DNA of 64,000 nucleotides from Flavobacterium sp. SUN052 (lineage in GTDB: Bacteria; Bacteroidota; Bacteroidia; Flavobacteriales; Flavobacteriaceae), in contig NZ_JAPQNS010000001.1 of assembly GCF_028867935.1 (NCBI RefSeq), forward strand, positions 434,001 to 498,000. The letters run 5' to 3'. Below the pieces are notes generated by a model, which ran no database searches, was not told where the DNA came from, and worked only from the letters and a program-made list of their open reading frames with translations. This document shows positions 19,131 to 29,800 of this stretch, in pieces. The position numbers and the translations under genes are program-made. Position 1 is the stretch's first letter, and every line of letters starts with the position of its first letter.

Positions 19131-20629
19131 TACCCTGCGTTCTGTGTATACAGGCCGGGTTTGGCGTCTAGCTCGGTTTGGGGAACGGGGTAGATGATGT
19201 AGTTCTTTTGGAAGGGCTGCATTTTTTTCTGGACGTCCTCGGCGGTAATCCAGGCCGGAATGATGGTCTCGATTAGGCCACTCCGCACCAGATCATGCCA
19301 GCGCGAACCCTCACCAACAAACTCACGCCGACGTTCCTGCAAAAGCTGCGCGAACGTCACGTTTGTAACAGCAGCCAAGCCAGCGCGGGTCCGTACCTGG
19401 TTTACAATGGCATCGACATCAGCCTGCACACCGCCCGAATTTCCCCGCAAAATGCATTCGGCTTTCAGCATCAGAATATCGGTGTAACGATACGTGATGA
19501 AGTTAATAGGCCAGTCGAGCCGATTGTTAGCTGGTACTTTAGTGAGGTCTACGTACTTCTTGACAAATGAATTTGTCTCTGCTACGCCATTATAAGTAAA
19601 GCCACTCTGAATTGAAAAGGCCTTGCGCGTGTCTTTGGCATCGTAGGAATTTAGCAAATCGGTTGCCACCGGACGAATCGTCAGACCGCCTTGCACGGCT
19701 TTTCCGTTGGCCAGGAAATACGAATCGGGTACCAGTAGCCAGGCGAAGGTGCTGCCTACAACCGGTGTGAGACCATTGGCATACTGAATATCGAAAACCA
19801 CTTCGGCGTTGTTCTCATTGGTAAATGAGAAAATATTGGCGTAGCTCGGTAGCAACGAGAACTTGTTACTTGAAATAATATCGTTCAGCTGAGTCAAGGC
19901 CTGACTCCACTCGCTCACGCCCAGACCAGGCCCCTCAATGCCGTAGGTAGGGCCGGAGCGGGTCATGTAAACCAAGGCCAAAGCGGCTTTGGCTGCCCAA
20001 CGAGTTGCCCGGCCTTTATCGGCAGCTGCGTATACTTCGGGTAGGTTTTTCTCGGCGAACTGCAAGTCAGACAGGATCAGTGCATAGACTTCGGCTACTG
20101 AGTTTCGCGGAATTTCCTGGGCTTCGAGAGCCGTAACGGGCCGGTCCACAAGGGGAACTTTGCCAAAAAAACGGACCAGATCAAAATAAAAGAAGGCACG
20201 TAGAAACTTGGCTTCGGCTTCGAGCCGGGTGCGCAAACTCACGTCGGTAACAATCTTGCCGTTCGTTTTTAACTGGTCGAGTAACACGTTGGCCCGGTAA
20301 ATGCCATTGTAATTCGTTGACCAGGCTTCGGACACGTATGGGTTGCTGGCAATAGTCTTGTGAAAGCTATTGATGCCTTCCCAGTCGCGCACACCTCCAT
20401 CCGACACGGCATACAGGTTATCGGAGCGGGTTTCCGAAAGATTCAGTTGCCGGTCGGGATAGTTGCGCAACGCGCTGTAAACTGCGTTGGATGCCTGAAG
20501 GAAATCGTTAGTCTGGGTGTAAAATGTGGCGGTTGTGGCCGCAGAAATGGGCACCTGATTCAAGTCTTTGGTGCAGGCCGTTAGTAGCAGTGCTGCCAGA
20601 GCGGGATATATGTAGTGAAGTTTTTTCAT
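19127..20629 (-). CDS. SusD/RagB family nutrient-binding outer-membrane lipoprotein
   Basis: 500 residues from the ATG at 20629 (MKKLHYIYPALAALLLTAC); the lipobox LLTAC gives the lipidated cysteine, as expected for a surface SusD. The N-terminal helix-rich SusD-like part with the typical LRAFFYFDLVRFFGKVPLVD block is visible near 140-160, and the C-terminus ends NAGY. SusD covers the SusC transporter and binds the glycan. Its start is five bases after the SusC stop codon. The nearby GH28/CE12 enzyme suggests oligogalacturonide or rhamnogalacturonan as substrate. Confidence 0.95.
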   Translation of the reverse strand: MKKLHYIYPALAALLLTACTKDLNQVPISAATTATFYTQTNDFLQASNAVYSALRNYPDRQLNLSETRSDNLYAVSDGGVRDWEGINSFHKTIASNPYVSEAWSTNYNGIYRANVLLDQLKTNGKIVTDVSLRTRLEAEAKFLRAFFYFDLVRFFGKVPLVDRPVTALEAQEIPRNSVAEVYALILSDLQFAEKNLPEVYAAADKGRATRWAAKAALALVYMTRSGPTYGIEGPGLGVSEWSQALTQLNDIISSNKFSLLPSYANIFSFTNENNAEVVFDIQYANGLTPVVGSTFAWLLVPDSYFLANGKAVQGGLTIRPVATDLLNSYDAKDTRKAFSIQSGFTYNGVAETNSFVKKYVDLTKVPANNRLDWPINFITYRYTDILMLKAECILRGNSGGVQADVDAIVNQVRTRAGLAAVTNVTFAQLLQERRREFVGEGSRWHDLVRSGLIETIIPAWITAEDVQKKMQPFQKNYIIYPVPQTELDAKPGLYTQNAGY

Positions 20630-20633
20630 GGCG

Positions 20634-23600
20634 TTAAAACGTAACATTTAGACCAAAAACCAATGAACGGGGTAGGGGTAATCCACCGTAATCGCCCGGC
20701 TCCGGAAAGGCCCCACTACCGCTAAGGTCGGTATTAGAGGCTTCGGGGTTGAATCCGCCTTTGTACTTGTCGAAACCAAAGAAATTCTCAGCCGTAACAT
20801 ATACCCGTGCGCCCTGAACCTGGGGCAGTTTGACCAGCGTTTTCAGATCGTAGCCGAGGGTGATATTGCGTACCCGAACGTAGTCTGATGAATAAAGCCA
20901 GTCGGTGTTTTTGATACGACCGAAAGTTGAGTAGGCTTTGCCAACGAGACCCGCCCCTGGGTTTTCAGCCGAACGCCAGCGATCGCGGAAAAAGCCCAAT
21001 GCATTGTCGGTGAACCCTTGTCCGGTGCGACCCAGTGCCCGGCCCAGCAGCGAGTAAATAGACCCGCCATTTTGTCCCTGCACCAACACCGAAAGGTCGA
21101 AGCCACCGTAGCGAACCGAATTTGTGATACCCCAGATATAATTCGGATTCGGATGGCCAACAATGACGCGGTCGTTGGCGTCGATGGTCCCGTCGCCGTT
21201 GGCATCAACGTATTTTGGGTCGCCAGCCACCTCTGCACCGTTTCGGGCAACTTTATTATCAATGTCCTGCTGCGACAAAATACCATTTTGCTGCACGACG
21301 TAGATACTATAAAGCGGTTCGCCAATGCGCAGCAGTGAGTGAGAAATATCGAATGCCGAAGGAATCAACACCTGGTTCTGACCACCAGCCAGCGCAACTA
21401 CCTTGTTGGCGTTATGGCTAAAGTTGAGCGACGTAGTCCATTTCAACGCGCCTACCGTATTACGGGTGTTTAACTCCACTTCCCAACCCTGATTCCGAAC
21501 GCTGCCTGCATTGCTGAGGTAAGTACCAAAACCAGTAGCGGCCGGAATTGACACGTTAAGCAACAGCCCCTCGTTCAATTTGTTGTACACATCGAATGAC
21601 ATACTGATGCGATTATTTAAAATGGTCGCATCAAGGCCTAAGTCGAACGTTTTAGAGGTTTCCCAGGTCAAATCGGGGTTGTTGATACCACCCGGAGCCT
21701 GCCCAATACTCGCTACTCCGTTGAAGGTGTAGTTGGCCGTTGCCAGCTGAGACAGGGTGCTATAATTACCGATGTTGTAGTTACCGGCCGTACCCCAACT
21801 CGCCCGAAGTTTGAGGTCGTTGATCGCCGTTAGTTTCTTCATAAACTCTTCCTGCGAAATACGCCAGCCGACCGAAGCAGAAGGGAACAGACCCCAACGG
21901 GTATTAGCACCAAACCGGCTGCTTCCGTCGCGCCGGATACTGGCCGACAGCAGGTATTTATCGCGGAAGCTGTACTGTGCCCGCCCAAAAAACGACAGCA
22001 GGACGTTCCGTTGTTCGTTTGTATTGCCCGTGACGGCGTTGGCTGCGTTGAGGGTCGTGATCGAGTTGTTGCTAAATCCGCCACTGGCGCTAAGAGCAAC
22101 AGTTTCGAGCTTATCGGAGTTGTACGAATAGCCTCCCAGCAGACTGATGTTATGCTTATCATTTAACACGGTGGAATAGGCAAGTGTATTTTCATTCACA
22201 AACGTACGCTTCCGATAACTGCTATAGGAGCCGCCTGTAAGCGTGGTCAACTGCGCTTGCCGGGCCGCCAGCGATGACGCAACCAGGTATGGCGTGTACG
22301 ACTTCGAACTGTTGTCGGTATTGTCAAGGTTGACCGTTGTCTTGAAGAAAAGACCCTTCACCAACTGGTACTCGGCAAAAACAGAGCCGAGCGTTCGGAA
22401 GCGTTTGGTCTCCCCAATAACGTTCTGCAACTTTCCAATGGGGCTGTTGGGCGACACACTCCAGCGATACTGTCCGTTGTTACCCACGTTCGGGTAAACG
22501 CCCATTGTATCTTCCTGAACTGGGGTAAAACTCACCAACTGGTGCAGAATGTTGTCTTTCCCTTCTACACCGGGATCATTGTTGAGCGAGAATGTTGGTG
22601 CCAGGTTCATTCCGATTTTAAGCTTTTTGCTCGCGTTTACCTCGACGTTGGCCCGCGCAGAATAAGCCGCGTAGTTGGTGTTGATCACCATGCCCTCCTG
22701 CTTCGTGTAGTTCCCAGAGACATAGTAGCGCACAAAGTCGTTTCCACCGCTGGCCGACAATTGATGATTTTGCACCATACCCCGCCGAAAGGCTTCATCC
22801 TGCCAGTCAATGTAGCGCAGGCCGGGATGGCCCGGCAACGCCCAGCGATCGTCAGTCATAAAGCCCGTGTTTACCTGGCCGACGGGTAAACCCAGAATAA
22901 CCCGGCGCTGCTCGTTGGTTTGCGAGGCCGACCGGTTGGCTCCCGATGCGACCCATTGTGCATTAATCATCTCGGTAGCGCGGTCAACCCACTCGTCGGC
23001 ACTGAGCATATCCAGTTTGCGGGTGCGCTCCAGATAACCGGCATACGTATTGACGGTGATTCGTGGACGGCCAGTATTGCCACGCTTAGTGGTGATAAGC
23101 ACGACTCCATTGGCGGCCCGGGAGCCGTAGATAGCGGCCGAAGCTGCGTCTTTCAAAACCTGTACCGACTCAATGTCGTTAGGGTTCATGTTGTCGAGGG
23201 GATTGCCCGTTGAATACCCGCCTGCTGTATTGGGGGCTGCGGTTGCCAGCGGAAATCCATCAATCACATACAAGGGTTCGCTACCAGCTGTGATGGACCC
23301 GTTGCCACGAACCTGAATACTAAATCCTTTACCAAGGCCACCGCTGGTTTGCTTCACCTGCACCCCGGCCAACTGGCCAACCAATGCCTGATCGACGCGG
23401 AGCAAAGGGCGCTGTTCAATTGTTTTAGCATCGAAAGAAGCCACAGCCCCCGTCACATCACCTTTACGGGCAGTACCATATCCAATAACGACTACCTCGT
23501 TGAGCGTTTTGTCGTCGGGTTTCAGCTGCACCGTCACTGTCGACTGGTTCGTAATAGGCACTTCCTGCGAGACATATCCAATGAATGAGAATGTCAACGC

Positions 23601-23819
23601 AGAGGCTCCACCAGCGTTCAGATTCAGGGAGAATTCGCCTTTGACATTGGTAACGGCTCCGTTACGAGTCCCCTTCTGTACCACGTTGACACCGGGCAGA
23701 GGTTCGTTATTTTCGGCGGAAGTCACTACGCCGGTAAGCGTTTGGGCCACTGCGCTCAGACTCACCAGCAATGTGCTGATAAGCAGGAACAGCCGGGTTA
23801 AAGGAATAAAATTTCGCAT
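20634..23819 (-). CDS. SusC/RagA family TonB-dependent glycan transporter
   Basis: 1061 residues. Signal peptide 1-25, carboxypeptidase-regulatory-like domain about 26-110, TonB-box region and plug starting near LNEVVVIGYGTARKGDVTGAV, with the family motif GSITAGSEPLYVIDGFP in the plug, then a 22-strand barrel ending FGLNVTF with the usual terminal aromatic. It imports large oligosaccharides across the outer membrane with energy from TonB and works with the SusD encoded five bases downstream. Length and motifs are normal. The start ATG at 23819 opens a standard signal sequence. Confidence 0.96.
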   Translation of the reverse strand: MRNFIPLTRLFLLISTLLVSLSAVAQTLTGVVTSAENNEPLPGVNVVQKGTRNGAVTNVKGEFSLNLNAGGASALTFSFIGYVSQEVPITNQSTVTVQLKPDDKTLNEVVVIGYGTARKGDVTGAVASFDAKTIEQRPLLRVDQALVGQLAGVQVKQTSGGLGKGFSIQVRGNGSITAGSEPLYVIDGFPLATAAPNTAGGYSTGNPLDNMNPNDIESVQVLKDAASAAIYGSRAANGVVLITTKRGNTGRPRITVNTYAGYLERTRKLDMLSADEWVDRATEMINAQWVASGANRSASQTNEQRRVILGLPVGQVNTGFMTDDRWALPGHPGLRYIDWQDEAFRRGMVQNHQLSASGGNDFVRYYVSGNYTKQEGMVINTNYAAYSARANVEVNASKKLKIGMNLAPTFSLNNDPGVEGKDNILHQLVSFTPVQEDTMGVYPNVGNNGQYRWSVSPNSPIGKLQNVIGETKRFRTLGSVFAEYQLVKGLFFKTTVNLDNTDNSSKSYTPYLVASSLAARQAQLTTLTGGSYSSYRKRTFVNENTLAYSTVLNDKHNISLLGGYSYNSDKLETVALSASGGFSNNSITTLNAANAVTGNTNEQRNVLLSFFGRAQYSFRDKYLLSASIRRDGSSRFGANTRWGLFPSASVGWRISQEEFMKKLTAINDLKLRASWGTAGNYNIGNYSTLSQLATANYTFNGVASIGQAPGGINNPDLTWETSKTFDLGLDATILNNRISMSFDVYNKLNEGLLLNVSIPAATGFGTYLSNAGSVRNQGWEVELNTRNTVGALKWTTSLNFSHNANKVVALAGGQNQVLIPSAFDISHSLLRIGEPLYSIYVVQQNGILSQQDIDNKVARNGAEVAGDPKYVDANGDGTIDANDRVIVGHPNPNYIWGITNSVRYGGFDLSVLVQGQNGGSIYSLLGRALGRTGQGFTDNALGFFRDRWRSAENPGAGLVGKAYSTFGRIKNTDWLYSSDYVRVRNITLGYDLKTLVKLPQVQGARVYVTAENFFGFDKYKGGFNPEASNTDLSGSGAFPEPGDYGGLPLPRSLVFGLNVTF

Positions 23820-23820
23820 A

Positions 23821-23914
23821 ATAAACAGGATTTAAGGCATTGTGTCTGAACATGAGCACGTTCACAAAGGTGCTTTTTTTGCTACGGCTGACTCTCCCGT
23901 AGTCTCCTGTTTAT
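23821..23914. repeat. Inverted repeat in the susC leader region
   Basis: ATAAACAGGA at 23821-23830 is repeated in reverse complement as TCCTGTTTAT at 23905-23914, exact over ten bases with 74 bases between. If susC is transcribed from further upstream this would be a leader stem ending right at the start codon. Ten bases could be chance. Confidence 0.3.
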
Positions 23915-23944
23915 AATGGCTGTTTAATTTGGGGTAGGTATAAA

Positions 23945-23980
23945 GAAAAAGCCTGACACGTTGACGTATCAGGCTTTCGG
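23945..23980 (-). terminator. Rho-independent terminator of atpAG
   Basis: On the minus strand AAAGCCTGA pairs with TCAGGCTTT across a 12-base loop and is followed by TTCTTT. It begins 32 bases after the atpG stop codon. Confidence 0.85.
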
Positions 23981-24011
23981 GCGAAAAAGGATCGTTAATC
24001 CCTTTTTTATA

Positions 24012-24899
24012 TTACTTGGCTAATGCCTCGGCACCCCCAACGATTTCGAGAATCTCTTTGGTAATGGCAGCCTGACGAGTCCGGTTATATACTAAACGAA
24101 GCTCTTTAAGCAGTTCGCCTGCGTTTTCAGTGGCTTTATCCATTGCCGTCATCCGGGCACCATGTTCCGATGCATTCGACTCCAGAACGGCTTTGTATAA
24201 CTGAATCTTCAACGACTTGGGAATCAACTCGGCAATGATTTCTTCTTCCGATGGCTCAAATATATAATTGACATTAGAAGCCGCCGTAGTTGTTGGCGTT
24301 ACCGCAGCTGAAACGATGGGCAGCATCTGCACCGTCCGCACAATCTGAGTGGCAACGTTTTTAAACTCATTGTAAACTACTTCGATTACGTCGTACCGAC
24401 CAGCCACGAAACTTTCCATGGCGCTCTCGGCAGCTAAACGCACGTTGGCAAAGCTCAACTTTGAAAACGAATCCACAAATTCCCGATTAACGGTGAAACC
24501 GCGACGGGCAAACGCTTCTGCGCCTTTTTTGCCAATGGCCATGATCTCTACGTTGCCCCGGCTCTGCTGAGCAGCGTACTGCTCGCTGATGCGGGTCAGG
24601 GCTGCTTTAAGCACGTTCGTGTTGAACGCACCGCACAACCCACGATCTGAAGTGATCACAATCATCAACACCCGCTCAACCGGACGAACGGCTTTGTAGG
24701 GGCTTTCGGAGGCAACATCAGCCCCCGCCGACACCGTGCCCAGCATTTCGCTCAACTTCTGCGCGTAGGGCCGCATCTGGATGATGTTGTCCTGTGCACG
24801 GCGAAGTTTGGCAGCGGCCACCATTTTCATGGCTTTCGTGATCTGCTGAGTCGAATTTACCGAACCAATACGGCTACGGACTTCCTTTAATGATGCCAT
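24012..24899 (-). CDS. atpG: ATP synthase F1 gamma subunit
   Basis: 295 residues, the normal size of the gamma subunit, the rotating central stalk of F1. The N-terminus (LKEVRSRIGSVNSTQQITKAMKMVAAAKLRRAQ) is the conserved coiled-coil strand, and the C-terminal helix (TRMAMDKATENAGELL type sequence, RQAAITKEILEIVGGAEAL) pairs with it. SDRGLCGAFN near 85 is the family signature. It follows atpA by 93 bases holding an imperfect palindrome. No other ATP synthase genes are next to this pair. Confidence 0.97.
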   Translation of the reverse strand: MASLKEVRSRIGSVNSTQQITKAMKMVAAAKLRRAQDNIIQMRPYAQKLSEMLGTVSAGADVASESPYKAVRPVERVLMIVITSDRGLCGAFNTNVLKAALTRISEQYAAQQSRGNVEIMAIGKKGAEAFARRGFTVNREFVDSFSKLSFANVRLAAESAMESFVAGRYDVIEVVYNEFKNVATQIVRTVQMLPIVSAAVTPTTTAASNVNYIFEPSEEEIIAELIPKSLKIQLYKAVLESNASEHGARMTAMDKATENAGELLKELRLVYNRTRQAAITKEILEIVGGAEALAK

Positions 24900-24911
24900 T
24901 TTTTAGAAGGT

Positions 24912-24985
24912 AGGAGCGAGGAGTGAGAAGTGAGGAGAAAAGGTAGCTTGAAAGCCTCTTCACTCGTCACTCGTCACTCCTCAGC
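24912..24985. repeat. Imperfect palindrome between atpA and atpG
   Basis: The left arm 24912-24937 and the right arm 24956-24985 pair at about 21 of 26 positions. Both are made of repeated short words (GAGTGA, GTCACTC). It fills nearly all of the 93-base space between the two ATP synthase genes. It may affect how much atpG is made relative to atpA, or be a neutral insertion. Confidence 0.6.
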
Positions 24986-24992
24986 ACTGAAT

Positions 24993-26570
24993 TTATGCGT
25001 ATTTCGCTGAGAGATCAGCGGTTACTTTCTTGATAGCCGACGTAGCCGTTTCGCTCAGGTTTCCTTTACGGAGATCGTCAAGAGCATTCTGATGTTGGGT
25101 TTGCAGCATCAGCGTAAACTCGCTCTCAAATTCCCGCACCTTGTTAACAGGTACTTTGTCTAACAAACCATTTACCGATGCGTAGATAATGGCTACCTGC
25201 TGCTCAACCGCTACCGGTGAATACTGAGGCTGCTTCAAAATCTCCTGGTTCCGGCGACCACGCTCGATTGTCAATTTAGTCGAGGCATCAAGGTCAGAGC
25301 CGAACTTGGCGAAGGCTTCCAGTTCGCGGAACTGAGCCTGATCCAGTTTCAGCGTACCTGCTACTTTCTTCATCGACTTGATCTGCGCATTACCACCCAC
25401 CCGTGATACCGAAATACCTACGTTGATGGCTGGACGGATACCAGCGTTGAACAAGTTTGATTCAAGGAAGATCTGCCCGTCGGTAATCGAGATTACGTTC
25501 GTTGGGATATAAGCCGATACGTCACCAGCTTGTGTTTCGATGATTGGAAGAGCTGTTAATGAACCACCACCTTTCACTTTGCCTTGCAGGCTCGGTGGCA
25601 AGTCGTTCATCTGCCGGGCAATGTCATCGTTATTCGTGATTTTGGCGGCCCGCTCCAGCAAGCGGCTGTGCAGGTAGAACACGTCTCCTGGATAAGCCTC
25701 ACGTCCTGGTGGACGACGCAACAGCAGCGACACCTCACGGTAAGCTACCGCTTGTTTCGATAAGTCATCAAAAACAACCAGTGCCGGACGACCCGTATCG
25801 CGGAAGAACTCGCCAATGGCGGCACCCGTAAATGGGGCGAAGAACTGCATTGGTGATGGGTCTGATGCATTGGCCGCAACAATCACAGTGTATTCCATGG
25901 CACCGGCTTTGCGGAGCGTGGCTTCTACCTGCTTCACGGTCGATGCTTTCTGGCTACAAGCAACGTAGATACAGAAAACAGGCTCACCTTTGTCGTAGAA
26001 TTCTTTCTGGTTGATGATTGTGTCGATGGCCACGGCGGTTTTACCCGTCTGACGGTCACCGATAATCAATTCACGCTGACCCCGACCGATGGGGATCATA
26101 GCGTCGATTGATTTGATACCCGTCTGGAGAGGCTCCGTAACAGGCTGACGGAAGATTACACCTGGGGCTTTACGCTCCAGTGGCATCTCAAACGTCTCGC
26201 CCTGAATTGGTCCCAAACCGTCGATGGGCAGACCGAGGGTATTAACAACCCGGCCCAGGATTCCATCGCCGACGTTGACGTAGGCAATTTGGTTTGTACG
26301 TTTCACGGTATCGCCCTCTTTGACTTCAGAATAGTCACCGAGTAATACCGCACCAACGTTATCTTCTTCGAGGTTCAGTGCTAGTGCCTGCAAACCGTTC
26401 TCGAAACTCAGCAATTCACCAGCCTGCACTTTCGACAAGCCGTAAATACGTGCTACGCCATCGCCGATTTGCAGTACCGTGCCGACTTCTTCGAGTTCTG
26501 CCTCAGTGCGGGCGCCGGAGAGCTGCTCGCGGAGGATAGCGGAAACCTCGTCGGGTCTTACGGATACCAT
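24993..26570 (-). CDS. atpA: ATP synthase F1 alpha subunit
   Basis: 525 residues, normal length. It begins [17 protein letters not shown], has the P-loop [13 protein letters not shown] near 170, and the alpha-subunit block [36 protein letters not shown]. The alpha subunits form the non-catalytic sites of the F1 ring. A Bacteroidetes -7 box lies 44 bases upstream, suggesting the pair has its own promoter. The usual upstream delta-subunit gene (atpH) is absent here: the next gene is an unrelated divergent WGR protein. Confidence 0.98.
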   Translation of the reverse strand: MVSVRPDEVSAILREQLSGARTEAELEEVGTVLQIGDGVARIYGLSKVQAGELLSFENGLQALALNLEEDNVGAVLLGDYSEVKEGDTVKRTNQIAYVNVGDGILGRVVNTLGLPIDGLGPIQGETFEMPLERKAPGVIFRQPVTEPLQTGIKSIDAMIPIGRGQRELIIGDRQTGKTAVAIDTIINQKEFYDKGEPVFCIYVACSQKASTVKQVEATLRKAGAMEYTVIVAANASDPSPMQFFAPFTGAAIGEFFRDTGRPALVVFDDLSKQAVAYREVSLLLRRPPGREAYPGDVFYLHSRLLERAAKITNNDDIARQMNDLPPSLQGKVKGGGSLTALPIIETQAGDVSAYIPTNVISITDGQIFLESNLFNAGIRPAINVGISVSRVGGNAQIKSMKKVAGTLKLDQAQFRELEAFAKFGSDLDASTKLTIERGRRNQEILKQPQYSPVAVEQQVAIIYASVNGLLDKVPVNKVREFESEFTLMLQTQHQNALDDLRKGNLSETATSAIKKVTADLSAKYA

Positions 26571-26877
26571 ATAATTAGTGGAAATCGTTTGTTAGTAGAT
26601 CAGATTTTCGGGCGCAAAGGTAAGGATAAAGTTTAATAAAAAGATGGGTATTGTTAAAATATGGCCCTAATAATTAGATTTTTCTAATGTATCTGACCTG
26701 TGACAAAGTAATATAGAAAGACGAAATAGATATAGTTAGCAGTGAAGCAGTGGAGGACTGAATAGCGGATGGAAATTTAACGGAGGATTTCCTATGCATT
26801 ATGTCGTAGGGAGCTTTTATTTATCGCTTGTTTTTTGTATCTTGCTTATAACTTATTAGATACATTTCTTCTTTTGA
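26571..26877. other. Intergenic region between atpA and the WGR gene
   Basis: 307 bases, AT-rich. It holds the probable atpA promoter at 26615-26622 and, next to the WGR start, TTG- and TA-rich sequence (26830-26870) that could be its promoter but does not match the full consensus. I see no coding frame, RNA gene or clear repeat in the middle part. Confidence 0.5.
26615..26622 (-). promoter_or_regulatory. Bacteroidetes -7 box upstream of atpA
   Basis: On the minus strand this reads TACCTTTG, an exact TAnnTTTG match. It lies 44 bases upstream of the atpA start. The expected -33 TTTG is poor (TCTT at the right distance). Confidence 0.5.
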
Positions 26878-29800
26878 ATGACACGATACTTTACCCTAAA
26901 AAGTGAATCTTCCGATAAATTCTGGCATATCCAAACCTCCGATAACTCGTTCACGGTGACTTATGGGCGAACCGGCACTACCGGGCAAAAGCAAACCAAA
27001 ACCTTCGACTCTACCGAGCGTTGTCAACAAGAAACTGAAAAAATCATCCGCGAAAAAACGGGTAAAGGCTACATCGAAACGGTGAACGGTCAGGCTGTTT
27101 CATCACCAACCATACCGTCGAAAAAAACGGCTAAACCTCATGATCAGGAACTTCAAACCATACTGAACCGATATGACGAAATTATCTGTAGTACGTTGGT
27201 GGACGAGCTTTTACCCTTTTTGCAAAGGGTGGATAAGCGGTGGCACAAGGAGCTTGAAGATAAGACGAGGCTAGCCTGTAAGTACTGGGCAGACTATTAC
27301 TATTTAGATAAACAACAATACCGAAATGAGCCGGAAGAGTATAAGAAACATAATTATGTCAATTCTTTCGGTCAATATGTTTGCGGACCTCGCGGGACAG
27401 AGATGCAGCGAAATTTAGTTCGATTGCTTGTATTTGCCTTCTTACCTGCCAAAGAGATTCACAATTTAGGAATTCATGATAAATGTGATAGCTACTTATT
27501 TAACGATGTCTGGAAGACTTTAACCTTACCTGTATTTTCAACTGTCAAACCTTGTTGGTTAACTAATTACGATCCTAAAAATTCATACTGGTTCAGGGCC
27601 ACATATAAAAGAATACGAGATTTGGAGTTTGAAGGATTCTTATTCAATCCCGAAGTATTTGCTCAATTAGTGGGTGGCTATGACCGATACAGGTATGGAA
27701 CGCATACAGAAAACGCTAAGGAACAACTTTTTAGTCACATCGATTTTCTGGTTAATGATGAGATCGCTTACCAGCGCGATCTTATTGGACTATTCGACTA
27801 TCCAGTTGAGATACAAAACAGCGGGGCATACATTAGAAATGAAGATGAGATATATATGGAAATCCAACTTTGGCCCATTGTTTTCTCACGGCTCCTTGCC
27901 GAAGGTAAACTAGACCGACACTGGTTTTTTGAACGCTGCATGAGCGTTCAAACCAAAGATTGGAAACCGGAATTACGCGCCTTCTATCGCAAACAGATTG
28001 AAGCCAATAATCCCACAATTGGCGAGTTGCTGAGTTTACAAGATGCCCTGCTCCCTTTGTTGGGGGCCGAGCATTCACATGTAGTAAGTTGGGCGGTGGC
28101 GCAGGTGAAAATCATCTATAGTATGCCGGATTTCCAGGTAGCGGAATTTCTGGATTGGGTAGCCCCCGTAGTGATGCGTAGCGATTGCAAAACTTCCCTG
28201 AAATTGCTGTTGGGTATGTTTGAACGATTGGCTAAAACTCAACCCGACCACCAGCCGACCATTGCTACCCTGCTCACGGACGTGTTTGCCATTAACGACT
28301 TGCCGCTGCAAACCAAAGCTGCTCAACTGCTCACCAGATATGCCGCCCCCACCGATACTGATTTGCAAAACCGGCTTCAAACCTATGCCGGCCAAATGCT
28401 TGGTACAGTAGCGGGCGATCTTCAGGCATTTTTAGGGGCTGAAGAATCTATACCGAGCACTGAATCAGGAAGCATCACATATCAATATGCCCCACCAAAA
28501 CCCGTACAGCGGTTAGTGCCGGGGCAGGAAGTGAGCCTGCCAAAAACCTGGACAGAGTTCGTGTTTCTGATCGGTTCATTCATCAGTTCTGACGACCCGC
28601 TACATATGGAACTCCTGATGAACGCTCTGATTTTGCCCCCGACAGACCGACCAGATGATTGGCGAGAACAGTTGAGAGTGTACGAGAAGAAGTTAGAGAA
28701 GACGCATTTTAACTCCTACGTAAAGCAGGCAGCAAAATTCTACCTGTGGCACTGGCTTTCTGGCAATAATGACGAAACACAACTTCAATATTCCATAAAA
28801 CTACAATCAGACTATGACCACCGGGATGTAGGTAAGGGGCTGTACGAAATTTTGGCATATAGCCATAAAAAACGCAAAATCAATTCCAAACTGACTCTGT
28901 TAAGTCTCCCAACACATGCACCGCACTGGATTTCTCCACAAACCTTAATTAAGCGACTACTAGCTTATCAACAGGCCAATGAACCCATTAAACCGCTCGA
29001 TTTGGCAATTGCCATTGCCCGGATGCCGCGGGAAAATGTGGCAGAAGCAATGGAATTGTGTCTTGAATTAGATGAGAGTGTGGCACCGTTGATGCGATAT
29101 TGTTTGGGTGCAACATACGAAATCATTCTGCCAAAACAGAAAGCTCTGAAACGGTTGTTAACCGTTCTTAGAAACGATGATTCCTCGATAGAGCAGCAGT
29201 CACTTTGGGCAGTTGCGGCCCGTACATTCAATCCTGATGGAGAGTTTCCTGCATTTGCCGATTCGGTACTGGCAGAATCGGCAAATGTACAAAGACCTTT
29301 ACTTCCAAAATGTACGCTCAATCCACCTGGCTATGAATTTGTGGTCATTCTGCCGGAAAGCAAAGGGCTCAATCCGATCTTTCTGTACGGAAATGATTTA
29401 CATTATCAGGTTAACTATGGTTACAACTACCGAGACCTTAGTAAATCAGATTTGATTTTTTGGTATAGCTTGATTGCTCAACAACCCGAGGTGTTTTTTG
29501 CAGTAATCACAAAATATGGCTGTCCTTCTTCTGAATTAGGAAATGCTGCTTCCGAATCCCTTCACCTTACTCTTCAACCTAATTTCCAGTTCCGCAAAAT
29601 GTCGCTGTTGGTGCTGGCGTGTGGGTTGCTTGCCAAAAAGCGTGAAACGTCTGCTTTGGCGGCCGAAGTTCTGATTCACCATTTCGGGGAGCAAACTCTT
29701 GATGCCAACCGGCTCGGCGACCGGTTAGGCTGGTTGCTGGCGGGAAACTACGCCCCCATCCAGCGCTTAGCCGATGTGCTGAACCTGGTGAAAGATGTGA

